Shown here piece after piece: positions 32,975 to 44,789 of a stretch of 64,000 nucleotides of DNA. Each line of letters starts with the position of its first letter. Position 1 is the stretch's first letter. A model generated the notes under the pieces. The model was not told the origin of the DNA. It searched no databases and saw only the letters and a program-made list of their open reading frames with translations. This DNA is from Acanthosoma haemorrhoidale (lineage: Eukaryota > Arthropoda > Insecta > Hemiptera > Acanthosomatidae): assembly GCA_930367205.1 (NCBI GenBank), contig OV884009.1:37519841-37583840 (forward strand), given 5' to 3'. Position numbers and translations under genes: made by a program.

Positions 32975-35900
32975 GCAATCAGCTACACATCATTCCTGGC
33001 GGGGTGACAATTATCCAATGTTTGCTTCTTATTTTCTTCGCTTTATGCCAAGCCCCGAAATGTATTGGACTACAGAGAACCTTTGGTATTTAACTCTGCG
33101 ATAGCGATCGTAAACCTGATTACATTTTATGTATTTATTAATTAATTAGAACGTCTAGATCTTTAATTTAATATACTCCTAAATATAGAAGCAAAGGTCA
33201 TATTTTTTAGTTATATACTAATAATTTTGATGCTTCATTATGTTCCATTGGGTATCTTTTATTTTTAGCTTCATCGGGCCATCAAATAAAGCATCTGTTA
33301 GGAAATACGGTTTGAGTTAAAGTTGCAAACGCGATGTCAAAGACTTTTAGTAGCTCTAGTAAAACAAAAATTACACATAAATAATCAGACCGTACATATC
33401 TTGTATTTAATAACTTGCTCATTATGGCGGTGGAATATTTATGACTCTAATTTCCAATTCGAAGTAAGGAAGTAGCCCATATTAGTGAGTTTTTCTAGCA
33501 AATTTGTTGGTATTAGGAAAAAAATGTTTGTCAATGATCATAATGTTCTGATCAATAAAATCATCAACATAGTCTTTCGCAATTCGACGTATTTTTTTAT
33601 ACTGATTTTTTCTTTTATGATACTGCGATGAAAAAAAAAAATTAATACCCTATCGCACTTATGTGTCAGGGCTTAAGTGGGCAATAATTTAATAAAATAT
33701 TGAAACTGTCAATGAAATCGATTCAGTGACCATATCGAAATTATTATGATTCGCATCACAATTGACTTTTTAAATTTTTTTCTCACTTTATCATGCAAGT
33801 AGGAAATGTTAATCAGATTGTATTCCACTAACACCCTGATTTATTGTTATATTATACTAATAAAAATGACTAATGCAGATTGACGAAGTAAATAACCATT
33901 TGAGTTCAAAAGGTTCTTTATCGCCCGGGAGATGTTTTATTGCGAAAGTTAATATTCGCAGGCGAAAAGCAATCAAACTGTATTTGTGACGTTGCTAAAA
34001 TGGCCAGGAGATAAAACATTTTAATAAATATAAGGAGGGTAAGTTAGAGAGGGGATATAAGACCATAACAAACTTTTCTACATTGTTAGATTATCTCTTT
34101 ACGAGAGACTTTAAGATTTTTGCCTTCTCGTCTTTTATTTCTCGGCGGATTTTATTGGATTTAGTAAAACTCTTTCATTTTATAGGGATGAGTAATAAAC
34201 TGGGCCATGGGAATAGCGCAATTTTATAGGGCATCCAAATGGGCTGACGCTATCGACTACATCCAAACCTCTCATCCTATAACCTCTAACTCTTCTTTCA
34301 ATTTGTACGGTTATAATGTTCATAACATATAGAGACGGTAATATACCTTCAAGTTTATTGTGTAATAAGGGCTAAGCAATAAGTCTATAAATAAAAGCGA
34401 ACACACTGAACTCTTCAGCCAATGAATATTACTATTTAATTTTAATTATTGTCGCTAAGCGATTCAATTACTCCTACTTGGACAGTAAGGGTGAAAAGTA
34501 TTGTAACCCTACGATTTATTGTTACAGTTTTTCATAAATACGATTTATTGTTCACCGAACCCAGAGCCTATATAAAGCCTTCTTGAGCTCCTGGCGTTAG
34601 CTTATGATTTTTTTTTTTCATATCCTTAATTCTTAGCCTCATCTATGTATTCAAGCTCCTTCATAGTTTCAAATTTCACTTGAATTCATCTTTAATGTCT
34701 CCCTATTATTTTAATCGCTACTCTTTTTACATCCTTATTTTTATAAGAGTCTTATAAGAAAGATTAAAGCTATTACCACCTTCTATTATACTACATGATT
34801 ATTCACTCCATTTTATGATTAATACAGTAACATATTTGTTTGTCAACTTGGGGGTCCACTAGAATTTATTACTCTAGGATTGTAAAGGATATATTTTCAA
34901 GTCTTAAAGCGCAGCCCGCAACGAATCGATGCAAGAAGATTTATTAATATTTATATTTATGAATGTATACGTATCTATAAATTAATCACCGGCGGTTACG
35001 ATTGATTAAACAGAATAAGGAAAGAGGGAAATGCAACGACACGCTCAAACTTCAATAAAAGACTTGTTGAAGATAATCTTACATGTATAGGATCATGGGT
35101 TGTTTACATCCCATGATCGTATTAATATTCAACATAGTCATGCCTCAGGCTTTAACTCCCCCCTTCCAGTTCCTGACCATCCGACGGAAACTCCAATTTA
35201 ATTACAGGGCCGTATTTGAAAACAAAACTATACGGTGAGGCGCAAGGCCAAACGAAGCCGAGAGCTGAATGACCTCTCACATTAATATTAATCGATTCTC
35301 TGGAATAACTTTAAATTGATTATGGACATATGTATGCTTAAACAGATTATTTTAAGGATTACTTAGCACAGAACAAAATAGAATAAACAAAACCGAAATT
35401 TAGGAAACTGAAAAAATAACAGCACATACATAACATATATAATCTACTTTACATCCCTAGGCTAGACAAGATGCATTAAATAATTTAAAATGCTTTTCCC
35501 TATGCCTTTGAATAATTTATATAATTCTGTATGCATGAGAAAACCATTTTTTTTTAAAGCTTGGTTCCTATTTATTTCCCTAATCTACATACTGATAAAA
35601 ATAGTTGTTTATAACTCTATAGCTACAGCGCAGATTCTAAATTTGTAATTTAGGGCGTGTAATGGTAAATTTTTATTCTATTATTCATGACTTACAGTAG
35701 CTAGAAATTAAGGATCTGTCCTCAAATCCCTAAATTGACTGTAATTATACCATAAACAGAAATTGAAAACCCACAAACTGAAACCCAGTACAGTAGAATT
35801 ATGATCTTCAATTCAAAGGATATGTATGTAAAGAAAAGGATATCGCAACAAATTCTAAAAAAAATTAACATTTTATCTGTCTTTAAGTTACTTAATTTAT

Positions 35901-36490
35901 CAAATCTGTCAGTCGAAGAGCAAATAATCCAGTAACCATTGATGATCGTAAATTATGAATTACATAGCTTATGCTGGGAAAATATGCAGAGAGATATAAT
36001 TAATTATAAAAAATATTCAATGAAGATATTCATGTCAATAATGTTAGAGGATTAGTTTATAAATAACTTCTAAATCACAAATTGTGTCCTAATCTGATGC
36101 ACTTGAACGAATACAAAATCAGTTATCAATAATTTTACTAGCAAGCCAGTAGGGACTGGCCCAACTTTCATTAGGGGTGGGGTCGTATTTACGGTTTACG
36201 ATAGTGGTCGTTTATAAATTATTTAATGGATATTTCAAAGTTTTTAGTACCAACAGCAGTAGAGCACATATTGAACACGTAAATAAACCGATTTTAGTAG
36301 TGTTTAGTGTCGATATTTTAGCGATTAACAATTGTTTTATTAGTTTAAAGACGATTTGAAGTTATTGGTATGACAGCAATTTTGTCACGAATTACTCAAC
36401 TACTTAATAACCCAAAGATTTTTAGGTATTGCTCGATTATTGCATAAGTCTTCTGTTTCGTTTTTATGTCACAATTTAGTTCATATTTGA
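32975..36490. other. AT-rich DNA, no gene recognised
   Basis: Apart from the hairpin at 35091-35119, nothing could be supported. A CAGGGCCGTATTTG start at about 35206 resembles a hAT or MITE end, but no partner end was found. Confidence 0.4.
35091..35119. other. Perfect short hairpin
   Basis: GATCATGGG (35091-35099) and its exact complement CCCATGATC (35110-35118) enclose a ten-base loop. There is no U-run or neighbouring gene that would make it a terminator. Probably incidental. Confidence 0.5.
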
Positions 36491-36494
36491 TATA

Positions 36495-37017
36495 CGAGGT
36501 TTGATAAAAAAGTAACGAGAATTTTCGTTTATCGTAAGAAATTTCGTCCCCTTCAAACCAATCCCACTCAGATATTATATACTTGTGCCAGTGCTTTTTC
36601 CAATTTTCCAACTCACTTTTCAATATAGCTCTTAGTTCCTTCTGCGATTCTTCTTATCTCATCAATGGTGTCAAAACGTCGTCCTTTCAAGGTTTTTGTC
36701 AACTTCGGGAATAAAAAGAAGTCACACAGAGCCATGTCCGGCCAATACGGTGGCTGAGGTCACACAACAGGTGTTGTTTTTGCAAAAAAAATCCAAACAA
36801 TCAGTGAGGTGCCAACTGTAGCGTTATCGCGATGCAATTTCCACGAATTTTTTGCCACAAATCTACAGTTTCCGTCGGATCGCTTCGCGTAAATGGCGCA
36901 TTACTTCCCAGTAATACACTTTATTGACCAGGAGGAACTCATGATGCACTACGCCATTGAAATCGGGAAAAAAAAACAGTGATTATAAAATTCTCGTTAC
37001 TTTTTGATAAAACCTCC
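36495..37017 (-). mobile_element. Internally deleted mariner element
   Basis: Both terminal inverted repeats are present: GTTTGATAAAAAAGTAACGA near the left end and TCGTTACTTTTTGATAAAAC near the right end, matching over about 28 bases as inverted copies. TA sits at 36493-36494 before the left end; the outermost right bases have changed. At about 523 bp, against about 1.3 kb for the family, roughly the first half of the transposase gene is gone. Confidence 0.88.
36530..36965 (-). pseudogene. Mariner transposase C-terminal half
   Basis: On the minus strand, across several frameshifts, the order is D-F-N-G-V-V-H-H-E-F-L, V-N-K-V-Y-Y-W-E-V-M-R, a changed H-R-D-N-A (normally H-D-N-A, second catalytic Asp), then P-P-Y-W-P-D-M-A-L-C-D-F-F (third catalytic Asp region), F-P-K-L-T-K-T-L-K-G-R-R-F, and W-K-K-H-W-H-K-Y-I near the C-terminus followed by F-E-G-D. 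This is a mariner-type D,D34D transposase whose first catalytic Asp and DNA-binding domain were deleted. The minus-strand frame at 36396-36623 covers only the last part and runs out through the inverted repeat. Confidence 0.85.
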
Positions 37018-37019
37018 TG

Positions 37020-38125
37020 AGATTGTTTTTTTAAGAATAAAAAAATCACGACGGTTGGATTTAATTTAAATAAGTTTATTTTTTTACGAGGGGGTCTCAC
37101 TTCGGACATGGGACGTACTGAAAAGTCACTTTCACTAAGAAAATAAAAATATTAAAATCATAGGAGAAACTGGGCGAGACAGGGACATCAAAGGAGTAGG
37201 TGGTGACGCCCACACCCAGCCTTTTACCATACATATCAACAGCCATACATCCACATCGAAATATATATTTTTAGAATAACAGCCGGCTCACAGTGTTGCC
37301 TCTCTTAAAGAGTTCAAAATAAGAGCTGACAAACACTCCCACACCCTTTGAATCGGAAACGTTGTTGGACAGTTTAGTTTTTATCTTCTTTGTATCGTAA
37401 TGTTTATCCTTACTTTATTGAACTGTTTGGTTCGGATACTCAGTAAAATCCTTTACAATCTAGCAGCGTGAAACAGAACTCTGATCCATATAAATTTAAA
37501 TGCTAAATGTTTAGTTGCCGAGCCCGAAGGGAGAGACTCTACTTTCGTTCGAGTGCCTGGCGATCATATTTTGCCTGGTTGCACAAAAATATTTTTTGCT
37601 TATATGCATAAAAATGGTCCTAACAATGTTTTAATATATCGGCATTTTTAACACCTCAAAATATGCTGATTTATTTTTAGTAATGATAACGGGAAGGTCA
37701 GAAAAACAAATTAAATATTTGGACACGTTGCAATAACTTTTAAGATTTCTCAAGGTTCAACTCTGATTTCTGATATTTATCTCCATGGTTAAAGACATTC
37801 ATACGCGTTCCAAAAAAAAACATATATTGTAAGTTACGGTGTTTAGTGTCGTTCCAGCTAATTTCAGGTTATTTATGTCCTGTGTATATTTTAGCCCTTT
37901 AATTTGTTGAAAAGGCAATTTTTTTGTGAACTAAATATATTAAGTATTTTACGTCCTGTACAGACACAAATAATTTCAAGTTCACGAGTAACACTGAATA
38001 TTGTTTCATCAATGTCCACGTGGGTCATTTCTTTGCTAATTAACCACCAACGGTTTGGTTCAAGTCTCGCCAGTAAGATTCTGTTTATGAGTAAAACCGG
38101 GCATAATCGCTCAAAATGCAAATAT
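37020..38125. other. AT-rich spacer
   Basis: Frames on both strands at 37891-38185 overlap each other and show no motif. Nothing else was recognised. Confidence 0.4.
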
Positions 38126-38129
38126 CAAA

Positions 38130-38290
38130 CTCACAACATTACTATTGCCAAGATGAATTTAAATCATAGATTTACATCAAGGTAATGATGACGCAAGTGG
38201 AAAGAATATAACAATCACACGTGTCATAGTAATGTAAATATTATTCAACAAAATTTTTATGGCATGGTTGCCAACCATGAATATCTGAAG
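38130..38290 (+). repeat. Direct repeat pair, copy 1
   Basis: CACGTGTCATAGTAATGTAA, then ATATTATTCAA (about 38219-38250), with flanking blocks ATTTAAATCATAG and CATCAAGGTAA, recur in the same order at 39740-39905. It is a diverged dispersed or duplicated repeat of about 160 bp. Confidence 0.55.
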
Positions 38291-38749
38291 ATCCAATTAC
38301 ATACTAAATATAAGAATAAATATATGGAGTTTGCGCTCACCAATTTTTCGTGGCATTATTTTATCGATCTGGTAGGAAAAAAATGTATTCCAGTATCAAG
38401 TCCTTTGTGAATAACAACAAAATACAAATAAAGAAAAACAAAATCTGGCTAAAAAAAACGTAAATATAACATGATAAAGAAAAATAAACAAAACAAAAGT
38501 GTAAACCTCCAATATTAAAGAACTGATTTAAAATCATTCTATTAAATAAATTTATAAAACGTTATTTAAATAGAAGACAATAAGAAAAAGTCAGTAAAAT
38601 ACAATATTAAAATAATTTGTACATATGAGATAACATAATAGAAAATTAAAAGTAATAAGGAAGGTCTCATCAAAACATCTGTGTATATACTTATACAGTA
38701 ATAAATAATAATAAAAAGCATAATAGTAGACATAAATCAATGGGGCTCC

Positions 38750-39035
38750 TATGCTATCAGGAGGTGTGGGAATTGGAGGGTGTGGTTCGCAACGATTAAG
38801 CATTATTAGGAGAGAATTCCAGAGGGTGGTGGATCGAGCAAGGCGGTCGAATGATGCAGCTTTGTGGGAGGAGTATAAATATCAGTGAGGCGGGATCTTC
38901 TGTTCCAGAACTAAGATTTTGAATTATAGGATATAAGGAGGGTGATAAAAATTTATGTTTTGGAAAAGCTATGAACCAAGAAAGGAAGGAGGCGTAGAGG
39001 TCAGGTAGTATGTGTCCAGGAGTAAGGGAGTCCAT
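38750..39035 (-). pseudogene. Possible LINE ORF2 C-terminal relic
   Basis: The minus strand reads H-K-A-A-S-F-D-R, then T-T-L-W-N-S-L-L near 38800-38830, resembling the R-T-x-x-L-W-N-S-L-P motif that ends many CR1-, L2- and Jockey-type reverse transcriptases, followed by an AT-rich tail to the left. Upstream parts could not be aligned. The assignment rests on one motif. Confidence 0.35.
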
Positions 39036-39739
39036 ATTGTGGTAGGATATGATTTAAGAAAAACAAGATGGAGTATGGATATTATAGGAAATTCGGATTA
39101 GCTCAGGCAAAGGCAGAAACGCTACAAGCAGCTGATAAAAGGAGGATTTGTAGAGTCGTTAACGTGGAAATCCAACCAAGTATCACAGGTATGACTTGCA
39201 GGTGTGGTGTATAGGATTGAAAAGAACAATGGAAACATGGAGCGAAATGGGAATTGGTGACTAAAAATGCTCCATTTTGTATAATCTCGCTTGCCGAAAA
39301 CCTTACTTTCCACTAGTAAGACAAAATTGGTCCTCAGGAAGGGGGAAAAAAAAAATATTGACTTGAACAAAAACGACAAAATTGATTCGAAAGGTACTAA
39401 ATATATGATTCTTAATGATGGCTCCCTATTTGGAATATGTTTAAATTTCTTTTGGTGTCACCATGTTAATTGTGTACTCAAACAACGAGAAAAAAATCAT
39501 ACTATATAAATAGATTCTGATCGGCCGGAAAGTGAGGGTGAAGCGAGTCCGTTAATAAAGGTTTTTTTTCAAGGTAAATTTCTTGCTAGAAAGTTCTCAT
39601 TAGTATATCTTTCCCAAAGATAAAGCCTAGCCCAAGATTTTTCCAAATATTTATCTAAAATTTTCCGACTGATTTTATTCGTTTTACGGCCACTATTGTA
39701 GAAAGACAATTACCATTTATCTTAGCGAAACGCTCTGTT

Positions 39740-39905
39740 CAGGCTCAGAAACTATTGTATGCATTGCAAAGAGAGATTTAAAACATAGCTTTAGACCAAG
39801 GTAACAAGGCTAGTAAAGACAATATCATTAACGATCGCACGTGTCATAGTTATGTAAATATTATTCAATGGCGACTTAATTGGTTGATTACCGGCCATGA
39901 CTATC
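39740..39905 (+). repeat. Direct repeat pair, copy 2
   Basis: Counterpart of 38130-38290: CACGTGTCATAGTTATGTAA then ATATTATTCAA (about 39839-39870), and shared upstream blocks ATTTAAAACATAG and CCAAGGTAA. Confidence 0.55.
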
Positions 39906-40069
39906 ACCAGGGCCAACTAAAGAGAATTGGAGTTGTCGATTCACTCACTGCGTTGCCAAGGCAACTTGAGCGCCGCTAATTTGAACTACTGTACATCATT
40001 GCAAGAACTTATAAGTAACACTCATTGCAGGAACTCATAAGTAACTCTCACTGCATGAATTTTTTTTAA

Positions 40070-40150
40070 ACTCTATCTCTGATTTTTGGGAGGTCCCAGG
40101 TTCGAGTCCTGATCTTTCCATTGTTAATTATTAATAATTATAGAAAAAAT
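40070..40150 (+). mobile_element. SINE 3' part with B box
   Basis: CCCAGGTTCGAGTCCTGATC (40095-40114) is a strong B box, followed by TTGTTAATTATTAATAATTA (40122-40141), a tail resembling that of the SINE at 55.85 kb. The A box half is missing or too decayed to see. Confidence 0.5.
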
Positions 40151-40179
40151 ATTTAGTTTATAACACGCTGCTTCCGACC

Positions 40180-40335
40180 TTTCCACCAGCTTGCAAGGGG
40201 AAAGGTTGTGGGGGCTCCTGAGTAGAAAGTGTTATGGATGTTAATATGAATGGAAACTGCACATAAGCACGAATGAATTTTTACAACCTAATCAATAATG
40301 CAGTACAGGCAAATTGTAATTTTTCAAATATAGAT
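40180..40335 (+). mobile_element. Jockey-type 3'UTR fragment
   Basis: TGCAGTACAGGCAAATTGTA (40299-40318) followed by ATTTTTCAAATA resembles the terminal block of copy I (26.77 kb) and of 54.3 kb. No ORF2 sequence is left. Confidence 0.4.
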
Positions 40336-40339
40336 GTGA

Positions 40340-42075
40340 TAATAATATTTTATGACCGTGAATTAGTTTTCATGGATTTTATTTGATTATTAAACATTAT
40401 CAGAGACGAAATGCACATCTAACAACTATGTAACCGCGATAGAAATTGATTTGGTACCAGAGTTGGGCAGATTATTATTAAATAGAAAATTACCGAACGC
40501 AATTTTGAATTGGCAATAATTTGTAATTGTGTGAATAACTCACATTACACTAATTTGTCATTGGTGGGAGTACTTAAATTACGCAATTGATGGTTGAAAT
40601 TAATCGGTAATTGTTACCTACTGCAGTTACGTTTTAAGTACAGTAAATTGTAATTTACCCAATTATGGTTGGTACAAAGAGCGTTTGCTCCTTCAACATT
40701 GGCGGGCTGATATATACGCGGTCGAGACTCGACGAATGTTGGGCAGGGGGTCACAGTTGGGCCAGGTCGGGAACAGTCTAGACTGCCTCGGTGGGCCTCT
40801 GGCCTTATAACCTCCTTTATTCCAGAGGGGGTGGCACGTTACGCTGTCACGTCTTGGGGTAGCAAATTTTCATTGGCTTACTCCTCTTAAATCGTTGGAA
40901 ATCAGAAGTATTGAGAGGAGCTTGTCTGTGACGAGGAAGTTGATTGTTAGGAAGTCAACCATAGGATCGACAGAGTTAAACGAATATATGAGGTTTCACC
41001 GCATCATCTCTAGAGATTTTTTCAGTTTCGATATCATTACTAATTAAAACCAAAAAAAAATATATATATATATTTATATAATACGTCGAATTTTCCTCAT
41101 GAAATCCCTACAATTTATTTGACATAAAAAGATGTTTTAAATTAATGTTTAGAGAACAACTTTTTGTTTCTGTTTTTAAAATATCATACTTCCACACTTT
41201 CATAAATATGCACATACATAAACTCCATTTATGTATATGCAATACACTTTTTCCTCCATTTAACCCAGGTTATTAGGGATTTTTATGGGTGCTATCGTAG
41301 TACGCAGCACATTGATAGCAGACTGAGGGTCACTGAGGCATTACAAAAAGTGATGCTCTATACATGCTTCGAAGTAGCGTCCTTAGGGATTGTCAAAAGG
41401 TATAGTCTCCCCCCCCCTCCCGTACGGATGAAACATTTTTGTTTTCTTGATCAAAATTTTTTGACATGAATTATGGACTAGATAATAAGTTTTTAAGTAT
41501 AAATAAATGACATACAGGACGTAGAGCGGGATTAAACAATACAGAGATATGTCGAAGCCCAGTCCGGAGTCTCCGAGACCTTTTCTTGAAAACTTAAATA
41601 ATTTTATGGGCAATATTGCAGTGCGAACAGACAGCGCAGGGTTAGTAATAAATCAAAAGGTTGAACTCTGTATATATATATGAAATGCAATACAAATTAT
41701 ATTGGCAAGATTGTGTTCAATGCATTGACCAGGCCAGTTAATCGTCAATTTGACTTGGAGCTATTTAATCACCGTGAACTGAATTGAGAACTAATTCCCC
41801 TTGGCATTGAAAAATAATCAGACCCAGTCCTTCCTAGAGCGTGCATTTTGTGCATAACCGTCGTGATACACAAAGCAAATAAAGCAATTTTAACTAGATT
41901 AGCCTTGTTGACAGTTGATGCTGATGGTTTTATTAGAGATACCACACACACAAAAAAAACCATGACAAACGTATTCGAAATCTTTCTTGAAGTCTATCTG
42001 AAGTATGTCTCAGTGTCATTTCAAAATAAATATGAATTATAATAAAGTTATACAAAAAACAACACTCAAAGTCCT
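40340..42075. other. Unassigned DNA
   Basis: Contains a (TA)n-like run at about 41049-41072 and a C-rich run at about 41409-41419. Overlapping frames on both strands at 41769-42042 are not convincing. No element boundary was found. Confidence 0.4.
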
Positions 42076-42079
42076 CAAT

Positions 42080-42515
42080 AATAATAATATAAAACTTCTT
42101 TATTGTGATAAAATTACAATGTGCATTATTGGACATTAAGCAATTGTGATATTTGTTCTGATTCATGCCATGTTTACAATTTGCATTCACTCGCTCATTC
42201 ATACAGTATTAACAAACAGCCCAGAGGCATCCCAAATCCACAGGGTTGTCACCTCCCTCGCATATGAGAGAACAAGCGTCTTGAGAAGTCCCCCACGCTC
42301 CTCCATCAGCCGCGTCACCGGATACGAGCCAGTGGAGTCTGACCATGAGCGCGAGAGCCACATACGCTCAGGACATGATTGGAGAAACTACCCATTGCCA
42401 GGACTCCCACTGTCACGTATTTATAGCAGGTCACGTGGTCACTCCCGCTTTAGTCTCCGAAGAGGATTATAGGGATGAGTAGCGCAGTGCAGTGGTGCAG
42501 TATCATCTGGAAATG
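42080..42515 (-). mobile_element. 5'-truncated Jockey-type element, copy J
   Basis: Minus-strand copy of the copy A subfamily: a terminal block at the left (TTTATTGTGATAAAATTACA, 42099-42118), a full GC-rich 3'UTR, and the ORF2 end near 42440-42510. Very similar in extent to copy D. The 108-codon plus-strand frame here is antisense to the 3'UTR and has an equally long counterpart in copy D, so it reflects shared repeat sequence and not a gene. Confidence 0.75.
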
Positions 42516-42519
42516 TGGC

Positions 42520-44610
42520 CAAGAAGGCATGGGGGGAGTAGAAGGGACGTCAGTGGTGAAAAGTCCTCAATAATGATAACATTTCTTTTGCCTAGGAATT
42601 GGAGGTGCCGTTACATTCCTGTTATAACCTTTCCTGTGAAATGACAACACACGGCAATCAAAAAAACCGCTTCAATAATAAATAAAAGAACATTTATTCA
42701 TGAAGTTGGAACATAATTATTGACTTATGGATGGAGAAAACGGTTCGCAATCTGTTTTAGTATTTCTGTGAGTAGACCTCCGATTTCTACCGTCTCGTAA
42801 ATTTCTCCCGATAAGATTCCAGTTGGCGTCTACTTGTTCTTCGCTCCTTTTTATTACGTCATTCAATACGTCCTTTTAACATTTTGAGCGCGAAACCTCG
42901 TCTCAATATATATTTTATTTATCGCTTATGTTGTAAGAGTTGAAAACCCTTTTAAGCCCCGAATAAGTCTGAATATATGAAATTGTTTTCAATAATGACT
43001 CAATATTTTTTTGCTGATCAGTGTATACAAGGCAAGGACTAAATTGTCTAGTCAAGGAGGACGTTTCATATAACCAAGTCTTTCGAAGATATAAAACGAT
43101 TTCAATGACATGAATAATATTCCACCAAAAGTCCTTACGCAGAATTAATGGGGTTGCTAACACCATTAATTCGATACCTTTCACTGCAGGAAAACGTTAC
43201 TCAGTGCTTTACTAATGGACCATCATGGGGCTACTTTTATTTTTAGCATCATTGAAGCATTTCTGGAAACATGAAATTTTTTTTTTAAATACTAGTTAAT
43301 ATTTGGAATTCTATGTTGATCGCAAATTATATAATCAAGAAAATCTTTAATTTTACATCCTTGAGAGTTATTTTTTTTAAATAATGTAAAATTAACGTCT
43401 CTAGCTTCAGCAGGAGTTTCAGAAATACCAGAACAGACAAACTGAAAGACAGTCTTGTGAAAACATTTCTAAATTATTATTAAGCAAAGAAAAAAATTAA
43501 CTTCTCTAATAAAATCACTTTCAATTCGTCATTACTAATGTTGTGAAGTGCCGTCTCTGAACCTTGATCGTTAAATATAGCAGTCTACAAACAAAATAAA
43601 CCGGATGTAGAAGCTAATTTGAAAAATGTGTGCAAGTGCAACACAGTGTTTAAATATTTACGTTTGACAGCGTCATTACTACCATCAGAGTCTAGCACTT
43701 GTTGCATATAAAATTTAGATAATATATTCTTGGCAGTCGAAGTTAGAAGTCAAAATTTAAAATGTATACAATTTAATAAAATAATGATTTAATGAGCTCT
43801 TGTCCTCCAGACTGACCATTCAGAATTAAGTAAACAAACAAAATATGTAGGTAGCAGCATTAGTATTCTTTTCTGCTTAACACTAAAAGGACAAGGGTCA
43901 ATTGACCCGTTTTGAGACTTTAAACTGATTTTTCAGTACTTTAAGTCATATCTCTTTTTGACGAAAAGAAATTCAAAGATGAGTACCATTAACTTGTTTA
44001 AAGAGTTAAGGCATGTGTATCTAACACAAAGATGTAAGATAGATAGATTTTAAAATCCTATAATAATAAATAAAAAAATGATAAATCATAATGAGTAACT
44101 AAAGAAAATAAACTCTTAAGTAATGATAGAATGTGAAGTCAAATAAATTAACAATTGCCCATAATAACATCATTGTCAACAAATAAATAAAACCAGAAGG
44201 CAAGTGATGGTAAGGAGCTATGGTGGCTAAATGTTGGACTGCTACCTATCAACCTTAATTTCTGTTTAAGCTACAGATAACTACAGTTAATTATGGTTAG
44301 CAATAAACAAATAATATATCAAATAGGACAACAAAAATTGAGCGCAAATCTGGAACCAGAAAATATTTACAAGCATTCCATACAGTACGAGCAGTCTTTT
44401 TTGTACTGGTCAGTATGAACACTACTTCACCGACATTGAGGGTTAAAGTGATAAAGATATCCTAGGAGTGTTCTTAGCTCTCGTAGCAGACATAGCCTGG
44501 GTTCGATATGGCATTTGAAGTAATGATATTTTATCCATGGTCAAGGGCATATAAAAGACGGTAACATAAAATTAAATTAAAAGATATTTAAAAATAAATA
44601 AGGAGGTTAA
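42520..44610. other. AT-rich DNA, nothing recognised
   Basis: The minus-strand frame at 42915-43184 has no recognisable motif. No element ends, exons or RNA genes were supported. Confidence 0.4.
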
Positions 44611-44624
44611 GTCAACAATGATTA

Positions 44625-44780
44625 ATTTCAATCAACGGTCTCATTCATATTACAATTCTTCATTCACTCACTCATTCATACAGTATTTACAAACATCCCA
44701 GAGACCTCCCAATTCCACATGGTTGTCGCTTCCCTCGCATGCGAAAGAGGAAGCGGAGTTTTGGGAAGTCCCCCGGATAG
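44625..44780 (-). mobile_element. Short Jockey 3'UTR fragment, copy K
   Basis: About 155 bp of the copy A-type 3'UTR in minus orientation, ending abruptly within the GC-rich block at GGGAAGTCCCCCGGATAG (about 44765-44782). The terminal AATAAAG block is missing or decayed. Confidence 0.65.
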
Positions 44781-44789
44781 ATAATATAA

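Noticed and set aside
35206..35250. CAGGGCCGTATTTG as the end of a DNA transposon
   Set aside because: No matching inverted end or target duplication was found within several kilobases.
40070..40150. tRNA gene candidate on the plus strand
   Set aside because: Only a B box is present and it is followed by a SINE-like AT tail. There is no A box.
42146..42472. A 108-codon plus-strand frame, with an equally long relative at 17129-17455
   Set aside because: Both lie antisense to the GC-rich 3'UTR of Jockey-type copies. The resemblance between them follows from the shared repeat, and other copies (44.6, 47.4, 53.0 kb) break the frame.
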